Shown here piece after piece: positions 35,169 through 42,768 of a stretch of 64,000 nt of DNA (positions within the stretch are counted from its first letter, which is position 1; the number at the start of each line of letters is the position of its first letter). This DNA comes from an uncultured Sphingomonas sp. (GTDB taxonomy: Bacteria; Pseudomonadota; Alphaproteobacteria; Sphingomonadales; Sphingomonadaceae), in the NCBI RefSeq assembly GCF_913062585.1, contig NZ_CAJXWX010000014.1, positions 1 to 64,000 on the forward strand, in the 5' to 3' direction. The notes under the pieces are model-generated. The model was not told where the DNA came from. It made no database searches and was given only the letters and a program-made list of their open reading frames with translations. The position numbers and the translations under genes are program-made.

Positions 35169-35199
35169 AAGGGCTCGGGGGAAACCCCGGGCCCTTTTT
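35169..35199 (+). terminator. Rho-independent terminator of pnp
   Basis: AAGGGCTCGGGG (35169-35180) pairs with CCCCGGGCCCTT (35185-35196), with a short GAAA-type loop and a T-run. It lies 21 bases after the pnp stop. Confidence 0.88.
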
Positions 35200-35211
35200 C
35201 GTTTGGGGGAT

Positions 35212-35340
35212 GCCCCTCCACCCCCCGGCTGCGCCGGGCGGTCCCCCTCCCCATCGGGGATGGGGAGGATTTGGAGAACCCATTCCTCCCCAAGCTATGC
35301 TTGGGGAGGGGGACCACCGCGCAGCGGTGGTGGAGGGGCG
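35212..35340. repeat. Family B inverted pair (locus B4)
   Basis: The arms 35212-35268 and 35285-35340 are in opposite orientation. Each contains the CCTCCCC/GGGGAGG hairpin, GGGGGACC and GGAGGGGC, but the internal loops differ (CTGCGCCGG against CGCGCAGCG). It lies between the convergent pnp and hydrolase genes. Confidence 0.82.
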
Positions 35341-35390
35341 GGACCTTCCCGTGGCTCCTTCGGCTGCCTGCCAAGCCGGGCTCAGGACAG

Positions 35391-35472
35391 GCTTTGACTT
35401 CGCTCAGGCTGAACGGAGGGTGGGAATAGACTTGGCTCCAAAACCCCGTTCAGCCTGAGCGAAGTCGAAGGC
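35391..35472. repeat. Family A inverted repeat (locus A5)
   Basis: The arms 35391-35416 and 35446-35472 pair with one G/T change (CTTTGACTTCGC on the left). It follows family B locus B4 and precedes the stop codon of the minus-strand hydrolase gene. No gene is seen between 35148 and 35484. Confidence 0.82.
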
Positions 35473-35484
35473 CAAGCCCCATTC

Positions 35485-36255
35485 TCACCCCGAATGCGCG
35501 TCCATCCACTGCACGATCGCGCCCACCACCTTGTCCTCGATCCCGTAATAGCCATGCGGGGTCAGCGAGCCGCAGTCATTGTCCGACCGCGTCACCCCGC
35601 CCGACACGGTCAGCACCTTCACGTCCGGGCTGTGCGTCATCGCGGCGGCGATCCGCGGCGCATTGTCGGGCGGCGCGACCTTGCAGGCGTCGTCCCGATT
35701 GGCGACGACCAGCGCGGGCACGCTGACGCCGCTCGGATCGGCATCGAACACCGTCTCATGGCTGCCCCCCAGTACCGACACCGACTCGGTCAGCACGACG
35801 CCCGCGATACGCCCCGGCGCGGCGTGCGCAGCGCCGTTCATCGCCGCGATCGACCCCTGGCTGGTGCCCAGCAGGAAGACCGGTCCCACCCCCTGGCGAT
35901 GGGCCAGCGTGACCATGCGGTCGATCATCTGGGCATAAGCGGGCGCACTGCGCAGGCCGCGCTGGTTGGTGCCGCCGATCGCATCGGGGATCACCACGCC
36001 ATAGCCCTTCGCCGCCCAGAGCGTGCGGGTGCGCACGGTGAAATTGTCGCCATGCGCGATGCTACCGTCGCGCCCGATCCCGACCTCACCCGATCCGCCG
36101 GGCAGCATCACGATCATGCCGTGCGCGCCAGGGGGCACCGACACGAGCGCGCGCTGGGGCTGACCGCCGGATGGGGTCAGGTCGACCACCACGTCATGCG
36201 CCGGCTGCGCGGCGATCGCGGTTGCGGCCAGAAGAGTAAGGAGCGTCATCATCAT
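35485..36255 (-). CDS. Secreted alpha/beta hydrolase
   Basis: A 256-residue protein with a signal peptide (MTLLTLLAATAIAAQ) and an alpha/beta-hydrolase fold. The nucleophile elbow is FLLGTSQGSIAAM, with the catalytic Ser in GTSQGS. An acidic residue in VVANRDDACK and a histidine in SLTPHGYYGIE could complete the triad. It is likely a periplasmic esterase/dienelactone-hydrolase-like enzyme of unknown substrate. The first three residues are all Met, so the exact start is uncertain by two codons. It is divergent from the ATPase gene across 131 bases. Confidence 0.78.
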   Translation of the reverse strand: MMMTLLTLLAATAIAAQPAHDVVVDLTPSGGQPQRALVSVPPGAHGMIVMLPGGSGEVGIGRDGSIAHGDNFTVRTRTLWAAKGYGVVIPDAIGGTNQRGLRSAPAYAQMIDRMVTLAHRQGVGPVFLLGTSQGSIAAMNGAAHAAPGRIAGVVLTESVSVLGGSHETVFDADPSGVSVPALVVANRDDACKVAPPDNAPRIAAAMTHSPDVKVLTVSGGVTRSDNDCGSLTPHGYYGIEDKVVGAIVQWMDAHSG

Positions 36256-36386
36256 GTCCCTCGAAGCGGTTCCCCCTTATCGACGGTCCTGGCTGAACAC
36301 GGGCCGAAGATGGACAGGGCGAGCGGTGCCATCCTAAGCTGTACCCGGAAACCGACAAGATACGGGCAGGGGGACAGCGGGCCGCC

Positions 36387-37535
36387 GTGATCGAGACACT
36401 GGCCATATCCGGATACCGCTCGCTGCGGGACCTAGTCGTGCCGCTGGGGCCGCTGACCGTCGTCACGGGGGCCAATGGCAGCGGCAAGTCGAGCCTCTAC
36501 CGGGCGCTCCGCCTGTTGTCCGATGTCGCGCAGGGGCGGGTGATCGCCTCGCTGGCGAGCGAAGGCGGATTGTCCTCCACCCTATGGGCAGGGCCGGAGA
36601 AGTTCAGCCGGGCGATGAAGAGCGGCGATATGCCGGTGCAGGGCACGCGGCGCGACGGACCGGTCAGCCTGAAGCTCGGCTTTTCCTCCGCCGATCATGG
36701 CTATGCGATCGACCTGGGCCTGCCGATTCCCGGCAATTCGCGCTTCGACCATGACCCGGAGATCAAGTTGGAGGCGCTGTGGATGGGTCCGGCGATCGGC
36801 CGGTCCAACCTGCTTGCCGAGCGGCGGGGCGATTTCGTGCGCTTACGCGACGCCGATAGCGGCAGCTGGCGCGACGGGGCGCGGTCGATCCCGGCGGTCG
36901 ACTCGATGGTGACTCACTGCGCCGACAGTCGCGACGGCCTGGAACTGCTGCAATTGCGCGAGCGGATGCGCGGGTGGCGCTTCTATGACGATCTGCGTAC
37001 CGATCGCGACGCGCCCGCCCGCCGGGCGCAGGTGGGGACTTTCACGCCGGTTCTATCGGGCGACGGTGCCGATATCGGCGCGGCGATCCAGACCATCTTC
37101 GAGATCGGCGAGCGTGAGGCGCTGGCCGATACCATCGCCGACGCCTTTGACGGCGCGACGCTCCAGGTCGGCGAGCGGTTCGAGGTGGAGATGCGCCAGC
37201 ACGGCCTGTTGCGGCCGCTGTCCGTGACCGAGCTGTCCGACGGCACGCTGCGCTACATATTGCTTGCCGCGGCGCTCCTCTCCCCGCGCCCGCCCGAGCT
37301 GATGATCCTCAACGAGCCGGAGGCAAGCCTGCATCCCGATCTGCTCGGCCCCCTGGCGCGGTTGATCGTCAAGGCCTCGGCGCGGTGCCAGATCATCCTG
37401 GTGTCGCACGCCGCTCCGCTGGTCGAAGCGCTCGAGCGGAGCCCGGACGCGCGAAGCCTCCGCCTGCACAAGGAACTGGGCGAGACGCTGGTCGAGGATG
37501 TCGAACGCCCGCGCTGGACCTGGCCATCGCGATAG
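36387..37535 (+). CDS. AAA family ATPase (SMC/RecF-like, orphan)
   Basis: A 382-residue P-loop ATPase of the AAA_21/RecF-like type. Walker A is GANGSGKSS (about residues 28-36) after the family start IETLAISGYRSLRDL. A short middle region lacks a long coiled coil. The signature-like LSDGTLRY, Walker B LMILNEPEASLHPDLL and an H-loop VSHAAPLVE follow. Such proteins can stand alone or work with a nuclease (OLD or Gabija types), but no nuclease domain or partner gene is present. The start is GTG at 36387. It converges with the glycosyltransferase gene four bases downstream. Confidence 0.85.
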   Translation: MIETLAISGYRSLRDLVVPLGPLTVVTGANGSGKSSLYRALRLLSDVAQGRVIASLASEGGLSSTLWAGPEKFSRAMKSGDMPVQGTRRDGPVSLKLGFSSADHGYAIDLGLPIPGNSRFDHDPEIKLEALWMGPAIGRSNLLAERRGDFVRLRDADSGSWRDGARSIPAVDSMVTHCADSRDGLELLQLRERMRGWRFYDDLRTDRDAPARRAQVGTFTPVLSGDGADIGAAIQTIFEIGEREALADTIADAFDGATLQVGERFEVEMRQHGLLRPLSVTELSDGTLRYILLAAALLSPRPPELMILNEPEASLHPDLLGPLARLIVKASARCQIILVSHAAPLVEALERSPDARSLRLHKELGETLVEDVERPRWTWPSR

Positions 37536-37539
37536 GGCG

Positions 37540-38532
37540 TCAGCCTAAGTCCTTGGCCCCCTCATGCGCGCTATAGCCCAGCCGCGCATGGCCCTGCACC
37601 GGCCCCACCACATCGGCGACGAGGTAGAGCGGCCGCCGCTTCGATTCGATGTAGAGCCGCCCCAGATATTCGCCGATCATGCCCAGCACGAACATCTGCA
37701 CCGCGCCCAGGATCACGGTGACGAGCATGGTCGAGGTCCAGCCCTGCACCGCCGTGCCGGTCAGCCAGCCGATCGCGATATAGACGATCAACAACAGCGA
37801 GGCGGCCGTCAGCGCCAGGCCGATATGGCTGGCCCAGCGCAAGGGCGCGGTCGAAAACCCCGTCACCGCGTCGAAGGCGAGCGCGATCATCTTGCCCAGC
37901 GGATAATGGGTCTCGCCCGCATGGCGCTCGGCGCGATCATAGGGGAAGGGGACCTGGCGGAAGCCGACCCAGGCGACCATGCCGCGAATGAAGCGCGCCT
38001 GTTCGGGCAAGGACTGCAGGGCGTCAAGCGCGCGGCGGCTCATCAGGCGAAAATCGCCGGTGTCGAGCGGGATCGGCGTGTCGGTCAGCCGGTCGAGCAT
38101 CCGGTAGAAGACCGCCGCCGTCGCCTTCTTGAACAGCGTCTCGCCCGCGCGCTTGCGCCGCACGGCATAGACCACGTCCGCCCCCTGCGCCGCCATCGTC
38201 GCGCGCATGTCGGTGAGGAGTTCGGGCGGATCCTGTAGATCGGCGTCGATGATCAGGATCTGCTCGCCCGCGCACAGGTCGAGACCCGCGGTCAGCGCCA
38301 ACTGGTGGCCATGATTGCGCGACAGGTTGATCGCGACCAGATGCGGGTCGGCGGCGGCCAGCCGCTGCATCACCGGCCAGCTGTCGTCGCGCGAGCCGTC
38401 GTTGATGAAGACGATCTCATAATCCTCGCCCACCGCCGCGCGCGCCGCGCCCGAGATGCGCGCGTGCAGCACGTCCAGGCAGGCGGCTTCGTTATAGCAG
38501 GGGACGACGACGGACAGGGCAGGGCGCTTCAT
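37540..38532 (-). CDS. Family 2 glycosyltransferase (polyprenyl-phosphate type)
   Basis: A 330-residue GT2 protein of the GtrB/ArnC/DPM1-like group, which moves a sugar from a nucleotide donor to a polyprenyl phosphate at the inner membrane. The N-terminal catalytic domain starts LSVVVPCYNEAACL and holds the DAD metal-binding motif in IIDADLQDPPE. Two C-terminal membrane segments (about 235-260 and 270-295) are typical. The acceptor and sugar are not predictable. Its stop lies four bases from the convergent ATPase stop. Confidence 0.9.
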   Translation of the reverse strand: MKRPALSVVVPCYNEAACLDVLHARISGAARAAVGEDYEIVFINDGSRDDSWPVMQRLAAADPHLVAINLSRNHGHQLALTAGLDLCAGEQILIIDADLQDPPELLTDMRATMAAQGADVVYAVRRKRAGETLFKKATAAVFYRMLDRLTDTPIPLDTGDFRLMSRRALDALQSLPEQARFIRGMVAWVGFRQVPFPYDRAERHAGETHYPLGKMIALAFDAVTGFSTAPLRWASHIGLALTAASLLLIVYIAIGWLTGTAVQGWTSTMLVTVILGAVQMFVLGMIGEYLGRLYIESKRRPLYLVADVVGPVQGHARLGYSAHEGAKDLG

Positions 38533-38566
38533 GACGCCGCCGGTTTAGCGGCGTCGAAGCCGTCCG

Positions 38567-39982
38567 TCACCCGTTCACGACCAACTTGACCAAACGACCC
38601 GGCACCAGCGCTTGTTCCGGGTCGAGCCCGTTCAGCGTCACGAACCGCTCGCGCCGGTAATCGGGATAGGCCATGCGCGCCGACAGGCTGTCGATCGTGT
38701 CGCCGGCCTTGACGGTGACGATGCTGATCTTCTTGCCGCGAATAGCATTGGCCTCGGCGGTGGAAAGTGGCGCGACCGAGGCGAGCAGCGGCTGGAACGG
38801 CCCGATGCCCGAGCCCGCAGGCGTGACCAGCGTGAAGGTATAGGTCGCCGAGGGGAAACGATACGCGACTACGGTCGCATCGACCGCACGGTTATTGGCG
38901 GCGGCGCGGGTCGTCACCCAGGCATAGGGAATGCCGTTCGCGGTGCCATTCTGGAGTTGGCCCGAGGGCGTGCCGGTGCCGAGCTGGCCGAAACGCTGGG
39001 TGATCGCCTGGGACAGGTCGCTGCTCTGGGCCAAGCGCATCTCGGCCTGTCCGCCCTGGCCGACGACGCTCACCGCGTCGCTGCCATTGGCGATGGCATA
39101 GCCGCTGGGCGCGGTGAATTTCAGCTTGAGGCCGGGATGGCGGAAGGTCTGGCCGTCGACGATACCCTCCTTGGGATCGTCGCCATAGGGCAGGCCGTCG
39201 AGCATCCGCAGGAAGGCGGTGTCCTGCGGCGGGGTGGTCTCCGGGCGGCCGGTCGCTTGCGCCAGCGCGGCGGCGCGGCGGACCCGGTCGGCGCTGTTGG
39301 GATGGGTGGAGGCCCAGGTCGGAATGGTGTTGGCGTCCTTGCCGGATGTGCGCGCGGCGAGGTTGCTCGACGCGGCCAGCGAGGTGAGCATGTCGGCCGA
39401 GGCATAGGGATCATAGCCGGCGGCGGTCATGTAGCGGATGCCCAGCCCATCGGCCTGATATTCCTGATCGCGGCCATATTTCAGCGTGTAGAGCTGGGCG
39501 CCCGTACCGACGAGCTGGGTCGCGATATTGCTGCCGGTCAACAGTCCCGCCCCCGCCGCCAGGATCGATCCGATGATCGAGCGGGTGTTGCGGCTCTGCG
39601 AATGGCGGGCGGCGACATGGCCGACTTCGTGGCCCAGCACCGAGGCAAGCTCGGCCTCGGAGTTCATCAGCGCGAGCAACTGGCGGGTGACATAGATATA
39701 GCCGCCGGGGATGGCGAAGGCGTTCTCGACCGGCGAGTTGAGCGTGGTGACGGTGAAGTCGCCCTGCGCATTCGACAGGCCCGACTGGACCGCGACCCGC
39801 TTGCCGACCCGCTCGACGAACGCCGCCTGCGGGCCGGTATAGCGACCGCCATATTGCTTCACGAGTTCCGGGTTGGCCTGCGCACCCTGCGCCTTGTCGG
39901 AGGCGGAGATCGACCGGGCTTGCTGCGCCGCGACGGGGGCCGCGACGAGCGCGAGCATGGCGGCGGCGGTGACGAAACGCAT
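38567..39982 (-). CDS. M48 family metalloprotease with C-terminal LysM domain
   Basis: A 471-residue secreted zinc protease. It has a signal peptide (to about A19), an M48 domain with HEVGH at residues 118-122, and the third zinc ligand E174 in EYQAD. A domain of unknown role follows (about 270-400), then a C-terminal LysM-like peptidoglycan-binding segment (VKAGDTIDSLSARMAYPDYR). It resembles periplasmic BepA/LoiP-type proteases that police outer-membrane protein assembly, although TPR repeats are not evident. The ATG at 39982 is first in frame. A repeat-filled gap separates it from rsh upstream. Confidence 0.9.
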   Translation of the reverse strand: MRFVTAAAMLALVAAPVAAQQARSISASDKAQGAQANPELVKQYGGRYTGPQAAFVERVGKRVAVQSGLSNAQGDFTVTTLNSPVENAFAIPGGYIYVTRQLLALMNSEAELASVLGHEVGHVAARHSQSRNTRSIIGSILAAGAGLLTGSNIATQLVGTGAQLYTLKYGRDQEYQADGLGIRYMTAAGYDPYASADMLTSLAASSNLAARTSGKDANTIPTWASTHPNSADRVRRAAALAQATGRPETTPPQDTAFLRMLDGLPYGDDPKEGIVDGQTFRHPGLKLKFTAPSGYAIANGSDAVSVVGQGGQAEMRLAQSSDLSQAITQRFGQLGTGTPSGQLQNGTANGIPYAWVTTRAAANNRAVDATVVAYRFPSATYTFTLVTPAGSGIGPFQPLLASVAPLSTAEANAIRGKKISIVTVKAGDTIDSLSARMAYPDYRRERFVTLNGLDPEQALVPGRLVKLVVNG

Positions 39983-40082
39983 GTTAAGGCTCCCCTGTTT
40001 GGGGTCTCCAAAGCGTAGGCGCGTCGGGGGTTCCAGCTTTTTGTTACGCGGGCGTCATCCGGGTGTCAGGAAATCCAATGCC

Positions 40083-40361
40083 GCATTGTTCCCCGGCGAA
40101 GGCCGGGGTCCAGTTTCTTGGCGGCTTAGGAGGCACGAAACGATGCGGGGGAGGCATCCGCCCAGCACCTTCGATCGTGCACCGCAACTGGGCCCCGGCC
40201 TTCGCCGGGGAATACAGACGAATTTGTTCGGGCAGAGGCGCGGAGGACGCAGAGGGGTTCGTTCAACCACCTCGGCGACCGTCATCATTCAGCGTCGAAG
40301 ATGACAGGATACGCGTTCCGCGCGCCGGACATCTCTGCGTCCTCCGCGCCTCTGCCCGAAC
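40083..40361. repeat. Family D inverted repeats (locus D2)
   Basis: Two inverted pairs lie in tandem. CCCCGGCGAAGGCCGGGG with GTCCAGT at 40083-40114 pairs with 40187-40215. The GCAGAGGCGCGGAG-type arm at 40226-40255 pairs with 40333-40361, which abuts the rsh stop codon. The same two units occur nested at 29728-29964. No gene is seen between 39983 and 40361. Confidence 0.85.
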
Positions 40362-42461
40362 CTAAACCCGCTCGACCGAACTCACCACATCGGCCGCGCG
40401 CAGGGCCGCGATCAGGCGCATCAGGTGTTGCAGATCATGCACCTCGACATCGATCAGGTTCGTGTGGAAGCGCGTGTCGCGCGTATCCAGCCGGACGTTG
40501 ATGATGTTCGCCTTATGCTGGCCGATGATCGTCGCCAGGATGCCCAGCGCGCCCGGTTCGTTCTTGACCATCACCGAGATACGCGCGGTCGCGCCTTCGC
40601 TCTCGTCGCCCCAGGACACGTCGACCCAGTCGGTTTCCTCGTCGGTGCGGTCGGCCAGTTCGGCGAGCACCGGGCACTGGATCGCGTGCACCTCGATCCC
40701 CGCATCGGGGCGGCGCAGGCCGACGATGCGGTCGCCCGGCACCGGGTGACAGCATTGCGCCAGGTCATAGGCGACGCCGGGCGTCAGCCCTTTGATCGAG
40801 ATCGCGCTCGACTGCGGCGGCAGCGCAGCGACATCCGCGCCCGCCGATCCGGGCATCAGCGCCTCCATTACCGCGGCATCCGACACCGTCCGCCTGGCGA
40901 TCGCGATCATCAGATGCGCCTCGTCGGACATCTTCAGCCGTTGCAGCGCATGGGTCAGCGCGTCGGCGCCGATCTGGGCCGGCAGGCGGCGGACGATATC
41001 CTCATAGAGCTTGTGACCCAGCGTCACCTGCTCGGCGCGTTCGGCGTGGCGCAGATGGCGGCGGATCGCGGCCAGCGCCTTGCCGGTGATCGCCAGGTTC
41101 AGCCAGTTGGCCTGCGGTGTCTGACCCGCCGAGCGCAATATCTGCACCTGGTCGCCGTTCGAGATGACGGTCGACAGCGGAACGACGCGCCCGTTCAGCT
41201 TGGCTCCTACCGCCTGGTCGCCCAGATCGGTGTGCACGGCATAGGCGAAGTCGATCGGCGTGGCCCCTTTCGGCAGCTGGATCAGCTCGCCCTTCGGCGT
41301 GAAGGCGAAGATGCGATCCTGGTACATCGCCATCTTGGTATGCTCGATCAGCTCTTCCGGGCTGCCCGCGGTATCGAGAATCTCGACCAGATCGCGAATC
41401 CAGCTGACCTGCGCGTCGTGGCGGGTCGCCTGTTTGTAGGTCCAGTGGGCGGCGAGGCCGAAATCCGCCTCGGCATGCATTTCGGGCGTGCGGATCTGGA
41501 TCTCGATACGCGCATTGTCGGCATGGATGACGGATGTGTGCAGCGATCGGTATCCGTTGCGCTTGGGGGTGGAGATATAGTCCTTGAACCGCCCCGGCAC
41601 CATCGGCCAGCGGCGGTGGATCAGCCCCAGCGCGCGGTAGCAATCCTCCTCGGTCGGCACGATCGCGCGGAAGGCCATGACGTCGGACAGCTGCTCGAAG
41701 CTGATATGCCGCTCGTTCATCTTGCGGAAGATCGAGAAGGCGGACTTTTCGCGCCCGGTCACATCCGCCTCGACCCCGCCGCGCGACATGAGGAGTTTCA
41801 GGCCCGAGGCGATCCGCGAAATCCGGTCGCCGCCGCCCTCCTTCATCTGCGCCAGGCGCAGCGAAATCGACTCATACGCCTCGGGCTCGAGCTGCTGGAA
41901 GGCGAGCATCTGCATCTCCTTCATGAACTCGTACATGCCGATCCGCTCGGCGAGCGGGGCGTAGATGTCCATCGTCTCCTTCGCGATGCGGCGGCGCTTC
42001 TCCGGCTTCGCGATGTGGTGGAGCGTGCGCATATTGTGCAGCCGGTCGGCCAGCTTCACCAGGAGGACGCGGATGTCGTCCGACATGGCGAGCAGGAACT
42101 TGCGCAGATTCTCGGCGGCGCGCTCGCTCTCGGTCTGCGCCTCGATCTTGGACAGCTTGGTGACGCCGTCGACCAGCCGCGCGACATTGGGACCGAACAG
42201 GCGTTCGATCTCCTCATAGGTCGCGACCGTATCCTCGATCGTGTCGTGCAGGATGGCGGTGGCGATCGTCTCGTCATCCAGATGGATGTCGGTCAGGATG
42301 CCGGCCACCTCGATCGGATGGCTGAAATAGGGATCGCCCGAGGCACGCTTCTGGCTGCCATGCGCCTTCATCGAGAAGACATAGGCACGGTTCAGCAGCG
42401 CCTCGTCGGCCTGGGGGTCATAGTCGAGCACGCGGTCGACGAGTTCATACTGGCGGAGCAC
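40362..42461 (-). CDS. Bifunctional (p)ppGpp synthetase/hydrolase (Rsh/SpoT type)
   Basis: A 699-residue RelA/SpoT homologue, close to the 702 residues of E. coli SpoT. The HD hydrolase domain has H48 and H72-D73 (LHDTIEDT). The synthetase domain has GRFKDYISTPKRNGYRSLH, with the basic RxKD form typical of bifunctional enzymes. The TGS domain (IFAFTPKGELIQLPKGATPI), a zinc-finger/helical region and a C-terminal ACT domain (NEPGALGILATIIGQ) follow. It sets the stringent-response alarmone level. The GTG at 42461 matches the usual family N-terminus (LRQYELVDRVL). The longer frame to 42629 translates a family B repeat and is rejected. Confidence 0.94.
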   Translation of the reverse strand: MLRQYELVDRVLDYDPQADEALLNRAYVFSMKAHGSQKRASGDPYFSHPIEVAGILTDIHLDDETIATAILHDTIEDTVATYEEIERLFGPNVARLVDGVTKLSKIEAQTESERAAENLRKFLLAMSDDIRVLLVKLADRLHNMRTLHHIAKPEKRRRIAKETMDIYAPLAERIGMYEFMKEMQMLAFQQLEPEAYESISLRLAQMKEGGGDRISRIASGLKLLMSRGGVEADVTGREKSAFSIFRKMNERHISFEQLSDVMAFRAIVPTEEDCYRALGLIHRRWPMVPGRFKDYISTPKRNGYRSLHTSVIHADNARIEIQIRTPEMHAEADFGLAAHWTYKQATRHDAQVSWIRDLVEILDTAGSPEELIEHTKMAMYQDRIFAFTPKGELIQLPKGATPIDFAYAVHTDLGDQAVGAKLNGRVVPLSTVISNGDQVQILRSAGQTPQANWLNLAITGKALAAIRRHLRHAERAEQVTLGHKLYEDIVRRLPAQIGADALTHALQRLKMSDEAHLMIAIARRTVSDAAVMEALMPGSAGADVAALPPQSSAISIKGLTPGVAYDLAQCCHPVPGDRIVGLRRPDAGIEVHAIQCPVLAELADRTDEETDWVDVSWGDESEGATARISVMVKNEPGALGILATIIGQHKANIINVRLDTRDTRFHTNLIDVEVHDLQHLMRLIAALRAADVVSSVERV

Positions 42462-42550
42462 GGGATCAGATTTGCGTAAGGGGGATCGGCATTGCAACAT
42501 TTTTGATGCGATCAGGGTGATCGAAATGCCGCGAGTGCGCCCTTCTGAAG

Positions 42551-42651
42551 CCCCTCCCGCAGGCGGGAGGGGTTTGGGGAGGGCAGGGTGTCTCACCGAG
42601 CTGGTCGCCTGTGGCTTTCCCTCCCCCATCCCCTCCCGCCTGCGGGAGGGG
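42551..42651. repeat. Family B inverted pair (locus B5)
   Basis: Two GC palindromes, CCCCTCCCGC..GCGGGAGGGG, at 42551-42572 and 42630-42651. Each carries a flanking G- or C-rich tail in opposite orientation, as at 72-196. It lies upstream of rsh. Confidence 0.82.
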
Positions 42652-42677
42652 AGCGGCTAGAGGCGAGCGTTGGGGCG

Positions 42678-42762
42678 TGGCCTTCGACTTCGCTCAGGCT
42701 GAACGGATGTTTGAAAATTGGTCTTCCCCCGCTCCGTTCAGCCTGAGCGAAGTCGAAGGCCA
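42678..42762. repeat. Family A inverted repeat (locus A6), perfect arms
   Basis: The arms 42678-42706 and 42734-42762 are perfectly complementary over 29 bases with a 27-base loop. It lies just past the stop of the minus-strand helicase gene and probably acts as its terminator. With locus B5 it fills the gap to rsh. Confidence 0.88.
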
Positions 42763-42768
42763 AGGGAC

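Noticed and set aside
35485..37535. A defence system formed by the hydrolase and the orphan ATPase
   Set aside because: The hydrolase has a signal peptide and is divergent from the ATPase. Nothing links the two beyond adjacency.
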